Assembly: GCA_963815475.1 (NCBI GenBank)
Contig: CAWFHD010000001.1
Coordinates: forward strand, 1,488,001 to 1,552,000
Reading direction: 5' to 3'
DNA length: 64,000 bases
Origin: Sulfopaludibacter sp963815475
GTDB lineage: Bacteria; Acidobacteriota; Terriglobia; Bryobacterales; Bryobacteraceae
The notes beneath the pieces are model-generated. The model saw only the letters and a program-made list of their open reading frames with translations, did not search any database and was not told the origin of the DNA. Positions 17,775 through 27,454 of this stretch are shown one piece after another (the first letter of the stretch is position 1; each line of letters opens with the position of its first letter). The position numbers and the translations under genes are program-made.

Positions 17775-18655
17775 TCACCCGTTGAGCAACTGCATCATTC
17801 CGGGTTCATAACGGTCGCCGCTGACGGCGCCCTTCGGTGCTGCCCGCTCCAACCGGTCCAAGTCATCCGCCGTGAGGACGAGGTCCAGTGAGTGTGCGTT
17901 TTCGTCGAGCCGCTCCATGTTACTGGTGCCGGGAATCGGAACGACGTCTTCCCTTGCGCCAGCACCCAGGCAAGGGCGAGTTGGGCAGGCGTTCCCCTTC
18001 TTGCGGGCAATCTCGGCGACGGTGTCCGCGATGGCGAGGCGCTTCGAAAGCGGGCGCTGAGAAAACCACGTCCCAGAGGGCTGTAGGCAACCAGCGAGAT
18101 TCCAAGCTCGCGTAGAGTGGGGAGCAGTTCGTCCGCCTCGCGTGTGAATAGTGAGTACTCGGTCTGCACGGCCGTGATCGGGTGCACTTTGTGGGCGCGG
18201 CGCACAGTCGCAGCAGAGGCTTCCGAAAGCCCGATATACCGCACTTTCCCGGCTCGCACGAGGTCGGCCATGGCCCCAACGGTATCCTCAATCGGCACGC
18301 TGGGATCCACTCGATGCAAGCAGTAGAGATCGATCCGATCTACTCCCAGGCGTTGGAGTGACAAATCGCAGGAGCGGCGCGCATTATCGGGACTCCCATC
18401 GACAGCCCTGTTCAGATAAGACGAACCGGGCACAATCCCAAATTTAGTTGCCAACACGATTCCCTCGCGCCGCCCCCGGAGAGCTTTGCCAACCTTGATC
18501 TCCGAATCGCCATAGATATTCGCTGTATCGAGGAAGTTAATACCCAGGTCCAGCGCGCGATGGACAAGGGCAATGGCATCGTTCTCACTCTGTGAACTGC
18601 TGGTGTACACGTCGGCGATTCCGATGCTCATGCATCCAAGTCCGATGGCGGACAC
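17775..18655 (-). pseudogene. Aldo/keto reductase with internal deletion and frameshifts
   Basis: The N-terminal part is a normal AKR: VSAIGLGCMSIG, ALDLGINFLDTANIYGDSE (catalytic Asp and Tyr), ATKFG (Lys), DRIDLYCLHRVD, GKVRYIGLSEAS, AVQTEYSLF and YSPLGRGFLSARF. After about 18050 roughly 25 codons are missing; LAIADTVAEIARKKG appears in another frame, TPAQLALAWVLAQG returns, and after a further shift near 17955 DVVPIPGTSNMERLDENAHS and a normal AKR end follow to TGA 17777-17775. The GTG at 18655 may not be the true start, since the frame is open upstream with the family-like VEVSAIGLG. A real deletion makes activity unlikely. Confidence 0.75.
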
Positions 18656-18735
18656 TTCGACATGCGCGCGATTGCCGGTCGGCCTATCGAAAGTGCTCCG
18701 GCGGACGGCATTCCGCCGGGCCTAAACAGTAGCAC

Positions 18736-20154
18736 CTAATGAACGCTCGACGGCGGCGTAAAAGGCCGTCCGGTGCCGTTGATTCGCAGCAGATCGCCGG
18801 CAGCAACAGTGGTTTCGATTCGATATTGGCTGGGAACGCGCCTGGCCGCGGTCATGAATCCAGGCAGCGCTGATTGCAATACTGAATAATCGAAAGTGCG
18901 ATTCTGAGTCAGCCTCGCAGTCAGGTCCGTGCCCGCGACGAACTTATAGGCTTCGGCAATGGCCCGTGCGATGTCTCCTGTAACATTGTGGGAATCGAGC
19001 CGGACGCCGGACATGACTACCCGGCTTGGGCCGACGCTGAGATTCCCGGTGGGAGAACTGGGGACGGCGAGCCACGACTCTGCCGAAATATCGAAGGTGA
19101 TGGAGAACGCGGGGTCCGCCCAACCGCCCAACACGGACGGAGTCGTCACATGAAAGGTGAACGAGTTACCCGGCATGTAAGTCCGCAGATGGATGCTGTG
19201 AGCCCCCATCGTCGCGACGTCGGCGCGAAAGCTGCAGGCCGAGCTGAGTTCCATGTGCGCGTCGGAGCGAATGCTAAAGCCGCCCATCCGCGGATTGGCC
19301 TCGGCACGAATGCTGTTTTTAATCAGATCCTCCACCTCGCCTCTTTTTCGGTCCAACTCCAGACACACCGTGTTCTCGCTGAGGATGGTGTCGTTCCACT
19401 CGTAGGGCTTGTCGTCGAGCGTCAACTCTATCCCCGTCACCAGGATCGTGCCGAACCCGCCGGGTTGGCTACGAAGGATCGCGTCGCCGGATCGGACTAT
19501 GTGCGCCCCCTCACCTCCCGCCCAGCTAATATAGCCCCGCTCAAAGTTGGAACGCCGGTATTTGCCCCACTGAAATTCATCGCTGGTTGGATAGCCGATG
19601 CTGCGCTCCCAGCCGGCCGCGGCCCAGGCTTTGCGGATCTCGCCGTAAACGGCAAAGGCGCCCGTCTGTGGCGTCCAATAGATCGAGGATTCGGGCCGGC
19701 CGGGCAGATGCATGGCGCGGAAGTGATTGAAGCGGCCGCGTCCGTCCGGCGTGGTCGATTCATCGGTGATGGGATAGCCAAATTGCACTCGGCCGAGCCC
19801 GTTCCATTTGGCGCCAATGCCGCCCCAGACACCATATGCAGTCTGTAAATCCGGATGCCAGTAGATAAAACCATTCTGGAACGAGTTGAAACGTCCGCCG
19901 TATGGAGCAGGGGCTTCGTCGCTGGTGGCCGCGCCTAATGGCCCTCGAGGGCCGCCAAGAGCCGAGTATTTTTCGCCGATCTTACCGTAAACGCGTTGAG
20001 CGAGCGCCGTTTCGGGTAGCGACACAAGCTGCACGGCCATGACTGCGAGCGCGGTTGCATTGACGCGGCAAGACCGGTTGTTGGAAAGAAACGTCAGCAA
20101 GAGACCGGCGTGTTTCACGATTGAGCGTAATGCTACGGTTGCTATGTGTTTCAT
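18736..20154 (-). CDS. Exported LGFP-repeat protein
   Basis: 472 residues. A long signal/anchor (LLLTFLSNNRSC...ALAVMAVQLVSLPETALA) precedes about residue 53. Three or four LGFP-type repeats occupy residues about 55-235: GKIGEKYSALGGPRGPLGAA, GAKWNGLGRVQFGYPITDES and AWAAAGWERSIGYPTSDEF, each followed by an aromatic YWTP/IYWHP-type element. LGFP repeats bind or anchor to the cell envelope in actinobacterial mycolyltransferases and occur in secreted proteins elsewhere. The C-terminal half (about 240-460) is beta-rich and not recognised. Ribosome binding site GGAAAGAAAGGAATCCCC is near the ATG. Its role is unknown, probably surface-associated. Confidence 0.75.
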   Translation of the reverse strand: MKHIATVALRSIVKHAGLLLTFLSNNRSCRVNATALAVMAVQLVSLPETALAQRVYGKIGEKYSALGGPRGPLGAATSDEAPAPYGGRFNSFQNGFIYWHPDLQTAYGVWGGIGAKWNGLGRVQFGYPITDESTTPDGRGRFNHFRAMHLPGRPESSIYWTPQTGAFAVYGEIRKAWAAAGWERSIGYPTSDEFQWGKYRRSNFERGYISWAGGEGAHIVRSGDAILRSQPGGFGTILVTGIELTLDDKPYEWNDTILSENTVCLELDRKRGEVEDLIKNSIRAEANPRMGGFSIRSDAHMELSSACSFRADVATMGAHSIHLRTYMPGNSFTFHVTTPSVLGGWADPAFSITFDISAESWLAVPSSPTGNLSVGPSRVVMSGVRLDSHNVTGDIARAIAEAYKFVAGTDLTARLTQNRTFDYSVLQSALPGFMTAARRVPSQYRIETTVAAGDLLRINGTGRPFTPPSSVH

Positions 20155-20367
20155 GGGGATTCCTTTCTTTCTGGAAGGAGATCATGCTCCATCCACCGAG
20201 ATAGGCGAAGCCGGGCGGCAAAGGCCGCCACTTTTGCGATAGTTTTTTAGGGACGCGCCGACCGCTGGGACTGCAGCGCGTCGCAAGCAATCCGGCGGCT
20301 CTTCTTGTTATTCTTGCGATGAGGCGCCCGGGGCCGAGCGGTCCGCAAGGCCGGTTGATCCAGGCTG

Positions 20368-20742
20368 GTGTCCGTGACGATAGAGGATAAAAGAATCCTG
20401 GTTGTGGATGACGATCTCCCCCAACTGGAAGCCACTTTAGAGATGCTCGGAAGCCAAGGCTTCCGGTACTACGGCACAACGTCGGAGGATGAGGCCTTAG
20501 CCTTCGCCCAGGCGGAGCCTCTCGACGCTCTCATCCTCAGCCTGAATTCGTCAGGACGCGCCCTCGATTTCCTGCGGGAGTTGCGGAATGCGAAACCAAG
20601 GCTGAGGGTCCTGGTCACGGCAGACTACGCGAGCGCGGCGCGCAGCTCGGCAATACGGGTTAGCGGCGCTTCCTCAATCCTTCACAGACCTTACTCAGCG
20701 AAGAGCTTGAGCGACGCAATGCACACACTTCTCACGAAGTGA
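20368..20742 (+). CDS. Degenerate response-regulator receiver domain
   Basis: 124 residues, a stand-alone receiver fold starting at GTG 20368. The acidic pocket VVDDD (residues 12-16) is present, but the phospho-acceptor aspartate position reads LILSLNSSG instead of LxxDxxxPG, and the conserved lysine is arginine (LHRPYS). It therefore probably cannot be phosphorylated in the standard way and may act as a pseudo-receiver. No kinase or output domain is adjacent. Confidence 0.75.
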   Translation: MSVTIEDKRILVVDDDLPQLEATLEMLGSQGFRYYGTTSEDEALAFAQAEPLDALILSLNSSGRALDFLRELRNAKPRLRVLVTADYASAARSSAIRVSGASSILHRPYSAKSLSDAMHTLLTK

Positions 20743-20868
20743 TCGAGCCTGATAACGCGATTGTGACATTGAGCGGATATAATTGCGTTTCGTTTAAACG
20801 TTGAATGGCGGCGCCTGCGTGGCGATGAGACGGTCGACAGGCGCGTTGCCCGAGGAGGACAATCAACG

Positions 20869-23673
20869 ATGCAAAAACGGAATGACGCATATAGGTTAGG
20901 GAGAGCGCTTCGGATTTTCCTAATAGCCGGTTCAACCGTAGTTTTGGGTCAGGCTCAAGATCCACCAGCTACTAATCCCAATCGCACCGTTGGGCCGCAA
21001 AAGGATGGGTCTGTCGTCGTGTCGGACAACCAGACGCTGACGCCTGCCGGCAAGATCATTGAACTCGGTTCGCCGGTGCGCGCCAAAGCCATCGCTCTGA
21101 ATCCGAATGTGAAGACGAATAGCGGCGCCGTCCTGCTGATGGGCTCGCCCCAGCCGATTATCGTGTTCAACACTGCGACTGGACAGGTTCTCCAGCGCTT
21201 CACTCCCTCGTCTATGAAAGGGGCGGAATCTACCTCCAGCAAAGCGGGGTCCTTCACCGGCATCACCTATTCCGCGGACGGCAAAAAGCCTGTTCTTCAG
21301 CCAGGACGACAACCACGTCGTCGATAGCGAATGTGGACCCGCAGACGGGTCTTTTGACCAACGGGCAGAGCGTGGAACTACCCGGTCCGCCAGCAGATGG
21401 CCGGCCGTATCACAATGCGAAATCCATCAACCCGGGCGGTATCGCAGTTTCCGGAGACGGCAAGCGCGCCTATGTGGCGCTGAACGTGGCCAACACGCTC
21501 GGCGTGATCGACCTGGCCGCTTCTCCGGCCAAACTCATCGCCCAGATTCCGGTCGGCAATGCGCCTAACAGCGTGGTCATCCATGGCAAGTATTGCCTAT
21601 GTCAGCAACGAAGGCGGACGCCCCGCCACCAGCGAAGACTTCACGAACAATTCGGACGGCACACCGATCGTCGTCGACCGGAAAGATGCTTTTGCCATCA
21701 CTGGGACTGTATCTGTTGTCGACCTCTCAGCGGGCAAGGAGGTGAAGACTGTCAAGGTGGGCCTGCACCCAGCCGGCATGACCATCTCCGGCTCCGATCT
21801 TTACGTTGCCAATGCGTACAGCGACAGCCTCTCGGTCATCGACCTGAACACCGATCAGGTCGTGCGCACCATCGATCTCAGCGTTCCGATCGCCGGTGGT
21901 TTCTTCGGCTCCGGACCGAATGGCGTCGCCGTTACCGACGACGGACAGGCTTTTGTCACGCTGGGCCAAGCCAATGCCGTCGCCGTCGTCAACCTTCAGG
22001 GACGGGATGCGCATCCGGTCATCGGTTACATTCCGACCGGCTATTTCCCGACCTCCATCGCCTACGACAAAGCGCAGAAGCAACTGGTGGTCGCCGACGA
22101 CAAGGGTATGGGCGCGCATGTTCCCGCGCGTTCCGGCGGCCTCTCCGGCTTTAACACGCATCAGGATACCGGAACCGTCAATCTGATCCCGCTGCCGAAT
22201 GCGAACTCAGCTGGCCCGGTTCAGCAAACAGGTCTTCGACAATAATCACTGGAACCTGACCACGAATATCGAGGTGGGACCGGAGTACATCGACGCGCAC
22301 GCCGCGCCGGTGGCGGTTCCCAGGCACATCGGTGAGCCCTCACTGATCAAGTACGTCTTTCTGGTCATCAAAGAGAACCGCACCTACGACCAGATGCTGG
22401 GAGACGTGGCGTGGGGCGACGGCGACCCCTCGCTCGCGATCTTTGCGTCCGGCGGTTCCCAATCAGCACGCATTTGTCAAACGCTTCCCAATGCTCGACA
22501 ATGTCTACGCTCCCAGCCGCCAGTCGGCGGATGGTCATCCATGGATCGGGATGTCGGGGTCCTTCTACTCCAATGATATCTTGTCGCCGGACTGGATTCG
22601 TTCTTATCCGGGCGGCAATTCCGACGATGCTCTGACATATACTCCGAAAGGCTTTTTATGGACCGCGGCGGAAGCCAAGGGACTTTCCGCCAGGCTGTAC
22701 GGCGAATGGAGTAACGGCGCAAAGGTTGCCAAAAAGCCGGATGGCACGGAGTACACCTGGAGCGATTTCTACCATACCGCGCTATGCAAGGAAGGCAAAG
22801 CGCCCAAATCCAGTTGCATCGTTCCGGACGATGCGATCAGCGTAACCTCCGAGATTCCCTCGGCGGCCAAAATCATGGATCCGCATTATCCGCCGTTCAA
22901 TCTCACGATTCCCGACCAATACCGAATGGATTACTGGATACCCGAGTTCCAGCGGCTGGATGCCGCCAACCAGGTTCCCAATCTGACGATTCTCTGGCTT
23001 CCGGACGATCACACCGCTGGAACCACAAAGGGCCAGCCATCTCCCGATCAACTACCAGGCCGACAACGATCTGGCTCTCGGCCGCATGGTGGAAGCGATC
23101 AGCCACAGCAAAATATGGGCGCAATCGGCCATCTTCGTAGAGGAAGACGATTCGCAGGGCGGCGTCGATCACGTGGATGGCCACCGCCAGCCGGTTTTTG
23201 TCATCAGCCCTTATACAGTGGCTCCGCAGGCGCCCGGCCAGGGCAAGGCAATTCATACAACGTACACCGCCGAGAACATCAATCGCACCATCGAGAACAT
23301 CCTGGGTATGAAGCCTCTGACGCAGTTCGATCTGGTGGCATCACCCATGTTCGACGCGTTTCAGAACACGCCCGACCTGACGCCATATGACCACCTGTCT
23401 GCGGTCATCCCTCTCGACCAGGGGCCAGGCCTGGCGGCCGACAACACGCTTGGGTACAGCCCCATGCAGAAAGCCTGGCTCAAGGCTACGGCGGAAGTGA
23501 TGAAAGGTAAGTACGACAAAGCCGACGCAGTGGACCCTAATTTCCTGAACCATGTCACGTGGTACTCGGCTACGGATTGGAAACGACCCTATCCGGGGGA
23601 GAGCAAGGTGGAGATGCCCGGGCCATTCGTCAAAGCTGCCAAGAAATATCGCGACGACGACGACGATAAGTAA
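20869..23673 (+). pseudogene. YncE-type beta-propeller / phosphoesterase-family protein, multiply frameshifted
   Basis: One gene of about 930 codons is spread over three frames. GAGGAGGAC precedes ATG 20869. The N-terminal half is a YVTN/YncE propeller (KRAYVALNVANTLGVIDLAA, VSVVDLSAGKEV, LYVANAYSDSLSVIDLNTDQ). The C-terminal half matches the phosphoesterase/alkaline-phosphatase-superfamily domain that follows it in Acidobacteriota proteins (IKYVFLVIKENRTYDQMLGD, HPWIGMSGSFYSNDIL, AIFVEEDDSQGGVDHVDGHR, PYDHLSAVIPLD). Frame changes fall near 21290, 21325, 21585, 22207, 22460 and 23040. Each segment is in-family up to the break and the next resumes directly, so single-base indels explain everything. 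TATAAT at 20775-20780 may be part of its promoter. Broken gene or consensus errors cannot be separated here. Confidence 0.8.
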
Positions 23674-23757
23674 TGCGAACGGAACCTGCGTTTCGCCTTG
23701 ATGACCTGTAAGTCGTTCGGTCCGCGCCGCGCAACAACTTGGTAAGCGGTTGTGCGT

Positions 23758-24858
23758 TTACGCCCGCGGCCCCGAACCTGACTTCGCCGCTTGCAGCATC
23801 TGGTCGGTGATCTCTCTTCGATATCGCGACGGCTGGAAGTTCTTCTCCCAGGATTCCCTTCCCGCCTTCACCAGCGCATTATAGCGTTCGGGATCGTGCA
23901 GGATGTCTACCGCCATTCGCGCCATCTCCTCGGGCGTATCGCAAAGTTGATCGAGAAATTCCGGGATTCCTCCGGCGCGGAATCCGATGACCGGAACTCC
24001 CGCCGCGAACGCCTCCAGAATCACCAGCGCGTTCGGCTCCTGCCACACCGATGGCACCAGAAGGAGGTCGAGATTCGCGAACGCGTCGTACACTTCGTCC
24101 ACCCATCCCGGAAATTGCACCGGCATGTTCTCAGCCGCCATGCGCACGTCGCGTTCATACTGCTTGGCGGCCTCGTCGCCGAACAGCGCCGACCCGTAAA
24201 CAAAGAAGTGGGCTTCGGGAATCGCCGTCAGAATCAGCGAGGCCGCGCGCAGAAATTCGCGCTGCCCTTTTTCCGGCGAGATGCGCCCGATGCAGCCGAT
24301 CCGCGGCGCCCCTTCGCTGCGCGGCGCCGGCCCGCTCGGCGATCCCGTGACGGCGTTACGGACCACCTTCACGTGCGCGAACCGCCTCCAGCTTTCGGCG
24401 ACGCTGTTTGACACCGCCGCCACTTGCGCATTCAACTCGCGTAGCGCGATGCCCGCCAGCCATCGCTGCGCCGGCGTGGTGAGGGCAGTGTGCGCATGGA
24501 AGAGCACCGGCGTGTTCAAGCGCGCCAGCGCCGCGGCCGGCAGGAGGCGCGGCCCGTTGATGTAGAGCAAATCCGGCGCGAACCGGGCGGCCAGCGCAGC
24601 GATCTCGCGCGCCAGCGCTGGCAGCTCCCGCGCGAAGCGCATCCCGTCCGACGCCGATTTTCTGCCGGAAGAGTAGGTTCCGCCGGAGACGCGCGCCGTG
24701 CGGAATCCAAGACCCTCCACTTGCCCGAAAACGTCGCCATCGCCCGGCATGGCTACCAGTGCATTCCAGCCGCGCTGGCGTATGCCGCACAGCGACTCCA
24801 GCAGCATGCGCTGTCCGCCGCCGCGGTCACTGTACTGGTCGAGGACGAGGATTCTCAT
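23758..24858 (-). CDS. GT4-family glycosyltransferase
   Basis: 366 residues from ATG 24858 (MRILVLDQYSDRGGGQRM), overlapping the upstream ligase gene by ATGA. It has a GT-B fold: the N-terminal acceptor domain with YINGPRLLPAAALA and FHAHTALTTPAQRW, and the C-terminal donor domain with RIGCIGRISPEKGQREFLRA, FPGWVDEVYDAFANLDLLLV and the signature SVWQEPNALVILEAFAAGVP, VIGFRAGGIPEFL containing the E-x7-E motif. It transfers a sugar from a nucleotide donor during exopolysaccharide or O-antigen assembly. It is the third gene of the Wzz-ligase-GT operon. A relic of its 3' end occurs at 4885-5006. Confidence 0.9.
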   Translation of the reverse strand: MRILVLDQYSDRGGGQRMLLESLCGIRQRGWNALVAMPGDGDVFGQVEGLGFRTARVSGGTYSSGRKSASDGMRFARELPALAREIAALAARFAPDLLYINGPRLLPAAALARLNTPVLFHAHTALTTPAQRWLAGIALRELNAQVAAVSNSVAESWRRFAHVKVVRNAVTGSPSGPAPRSEGAPRIGCIGRISPEKGQREFLRAASLILTAIPEAHFFVYGSALFGDEAAKQYERDVRMAAENMPVQFPGWVDEVYDAFANLDLLLVPSVWQEPNALVILEAFAAGVPVIGFRAGGIPEFLDQLCDTPEEMARMAVDILHDPERYNALVKAGRESWEKNFQPSRYRREITDQMLQAAKSGSGPRA

Positions 24859-26276
24859 GCGCCGACGGCCAGGGCCAGCACCCAGAAGTAGACCGGCAGC
24901 ACGCGCCAGAATGTGAGCACGTCGGCGGAAAACATCTGCACCATCTGGCCCGACCAGAAGCATAGCATCCAGGCGCCGCAGAAAGAGGCGCGCGGGTCTG
25001 CTCGCCGTGCGGCGCGCGCGCAGGCGCGCAGAATCGCCACGCACATCCACAGCAGGGCCGCGATCCCCAAGACGCCCGTTTCCACCAGCACGCTCAAGTA
25101 ATTATTGTCTGCCACCAGCGTGCTTCCCAGATAGTCGCTATATGGCAGCGTCTTATAACCGATGCCGAAAAACGCCTGCCACGGATTGGCTTGGATCCAC
25201 GCAGTCAGCAGATGCCACGTTTCCACGCGGCCCGAAAGCACGCCGGCTGTCTCCGAGAACAGGCCCTCGGCCGACCCCGAGAGCCGCGTCCAGTACATTT
25301 CGGCGAACGACGGAAAGATCTTCCAGGTGAGCAGCGCGCCGGCAGACGTCGCGATCGCGAGCACCACCATCACCTTGGCCAGCGGCACCCGTTTGCGATT
25401 GTGCCAGACCAGCACCGCGCATGCCACCGCGATATTGATCAGCGACGATCGCGAATAGGAGAGCACCAGTGCCGCGAAGAAAACCGCCCCGCCCGCCAGC
25501 AGTCCCTTGCGCGAGACGGGCGATTCGGCGCGTGGCCGCGAGAAGGCCACCGCGATCATCACCAGGAAGAACGCGCAGAAGTTGCCCAGCGTGCTCGCCT
25601 CGTAAAACAGGCCCTGCGCGCGCCGGTAGACGCCGGAATCCAGCCACACGAACTGCGCCCCGTATCCAGCCGGAGCGGGAAACTGATAGTAGAAATCGAC
25701 GCAGGCAAACAGCGCGGAGGCCACCGCGATCCAATATAGTGTGCGCACTGCCGCGCGGAACAGTCCCGGCTCCGCTGCGGTGGCGGCGCGGAAAGGACCG
25801 TGCGCCGTGTAGAAGTAAACGTAAATGGAAATCCCCAGCAGCGCCACACGCGCCAGGCTGCCGGCCGCGGCCGTGTCTCCGGAATGCCATGCGGCCGACG
25901 CCACGCTGGTGAGCAGCACGCCGAACAGTGACAGAAATGCCACGTTGAGGCTCGACGATGGGATGCGCCATTCCGACAACCACAGGGCTCCACAAAAGAT
26001 GCCGAGCGCGGCGAAAACCAGGCAGGGATGCGGCCCCGAATTGCCGATCTCGATGGGCAGTGGAGGCAGCAGCAGCGCCGAGGCGAAGAAGAGCGCGATC
26101 CACCGCGAGGGCCGCTGCACGGTCCACCAAACCAGCGGCAGCGCGACGGCGGGCGCGGCCAGCATGGCCTTCGAGACCAGTGTGGGAGCGGCGGCAATGG
26201 CAGCCGCCCAGCATCCGCAGGCAAGCGCCGCCACGAAGGCCGAACGCTGCCGCGCAGGAACTACTTCAGCCGGCAT
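24855..26276 (-). CDS. O-antigen ligase / Wzy-like polymerase
   Basis: 473 residues, with about eleven predicted membrane helices. The large periplasmic loop before the last helices contains SGRVETWHLLTAWIQANPWQ, FFGIGYKTLPYSD and ADNNYLSVLVETGVLGI, as in the Wzy_C/O-antigen ligase superfamily, including the loop arginine (GRVE) and the NNYL...E element. It would polymerise or ligate polysaccharide repeat units at the periplasmic face. It lies three bases downstream of the Wzz-like gene and overlaps the GT4 gene, so the three are an operon. Confidence 0.85.
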   Translation of the reverse strand: MPAEVVPARQRSAFVAALACGCWAAAIAAAPTLVSKAMLAAPAVALPLVWWTVQRPSRWIALFFASALLLPPLPIEIGNSGPHPCLVFAALGIFCGALWLSEWRIPSSSLNVAFLSLFGVLLTSVASAAWHSGDTAAAGSLARVALLGISIYVYFYTAHGPFRAATAAEPGLFRAAVRTLYWIAVASALFACVDFYYQFPAPAGYGAQFVWLDSGVYRRAQGLFYEASTLGNFCAFFLVMIAVAFSRPRAESPVSRKGLLAGGAVFFAALVLSYSRSSLINIAVACAVLVWHNRKRVPLAKVMVVLAIATSAGALLTWKIFPSFAEMYWTRLSGSAEGLFSETAGVLSGRVETWHLLTAWIQANPWQAFFGIGYKTLPYSDYLGSTLVADNNYLSVLVETGVLGIAALLWMCVAILRACARAARRADPRASFCGAWMLCFWSGQMVQMFSADVLTFWRVLPVYFWVLALAVGA

Positions 26277-26279
26277 GGC

Positions 26280-27428
26280 TCACAAGTTCTGGCTCCGGAT
26301 TCCCGCCTTCTGCCCGCGAGCTTCCGCCTGCAGCAAATCGCGCCGGCCAATGGCTTTTTGCTCCAGGAAATTGAGCTGCAGCGCCAGATACAGAATCGGG
26401 AGCACCAGCCCCAACAGCAGAGCCACGGCAAGATTGAGGGGAAGATTGGGAGACGAAGGTCGCTCCGGCACAATTCCGGGATCGATCACCTTCAATCGCT
26501 CGCCGCGCAGCCCCGATTCTCCCTGCGACTCGCGCAGACGGTTCTCAATATTGGCGAGCCCGTTCTGCAATGCCTTGCGCTCCGCTTCGAGCGTGTCGCG
26601 ATGAGCCATGCGCGTGGCCAGCAGTTTCTCGCGGTCGGCAGCGCGCCGGTCCAGAGCGTCAATCTGCTTGTGCAATTCCGCGATGCGCGCCTTCGCGTTG
26701 GCCGAGTCGGACTGGAGCTGCGCCTTCTGCTGCCCGCCTGCCTCCTGCTCGCGCTGCCCCGCATCGGCCACCGAGACTTCGAAGCTGAGCGCCTCCTGCT
26801 GCAGTTTGGAGCGCAGGTCGGCCTCATTTTCCATGGCCGCTTTCAGATCCTCCACCGGCTCGCTCGAAAGCAGTTTGGCCCACTCCGCATCGATCTGATT
26901 CAGCCGCCCGCGCGCATCCACCTCCTGCTGTTCCAGGCCATGCGAGAGTTCGCGGTCGCTCTCGGTCACGATGGTGCGATTCAGGTCCACGGTGGATTCC
27001 GCCAGGAATTTGGCCAGCGCCTGCGCCTTACGCGGGTCCGGCAGGGTGGCTGAAATCTCCAGAATGCGGGTGTTGCGAACCAGCGCCACTTTGAGCACGC
27101 TCTTCTTCAGCGACTCGATGGACCGGGTTCCCAGCGCCGAGCGGAGATCCAGTTGAGTCATGGCCTTTTGGAACTGGCTGTCGCTCGCGGCAAACTCTTC
27201 GTAAGTGCGGAGCGACTCCAGGTAGATGGGGCTGATTGCCATGGCGGCGCGCAGGTCGGAGCCCGCCGGGGGCTCGATCACAATGCGCGCCACTGCCGTG
27301 TACTGACGGGTTTGGACGAGACTGAAGAGAGTCGCCAAGACGATGGCGATGCCGCAACTGGCAACGATGAGCCGCCACCGCGACCGCATATAATTTACGT
27401 ATCGAAACGCATCGATTGGAGCGGCCAT
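26280..27428 (-). CDS. Wzz/GumC-type chain-length determinant
   Basis: 382 residues. An N-terminal membrane helix (WRLIVASCGIAIVLATLFSL, 18-37) is followed by the Wzz domain start YTAVARIVIEPP, a long coiled coil (about 130-300, with many Q/E/R/A heptads) and a second membrane helix near the C-terminus (LAVALLLGLVLPILYLALQL), with the proline-rich pre-TM segment GIVPERPSSPNLPLNL. There is no fused tyrosine kinase. It sets polymer length with the adjacent ligase/polymerase. First gene of the operon; its start lies only 26 bases from the divergent ligase gene. Confidence 0.88.
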   Translation of the reverse strand: MAAPIDAFRYVNYMRSRWRLIVASCGIAIVLATLFSLVQTRQYTAVARIVIEPPAGSDLRAAMAISPIYLESLRTYEEFAASDSQFQKAMTQLDLRSALGTRSIESLKKSVLKVALVRNTRILEISATLPDPRKAQALAKFLAESTVDLNRTIVTESDRELSHGLEQQEVDARGRLNQIDAEWAKLLSSEPVEDLKAAMENEADLRSKLQQEALSFEVSVADAGQREQEAGGQQKAQLQSDSANAKARIAELHKQIDALDRRAADREKLLATRMAHRDTLEAERKALQNGLANIENRLRESQGESGLRGERLKVIDPGIVPERPSSPNLPLNLAVALLLGLVLPILYLALQLNFLEQKAIGRRDLLQAEARGQKAGIRSQNL

Positions 27429-27454
27429 GCGGATTTTCTTGTAGTGTAACCGAT

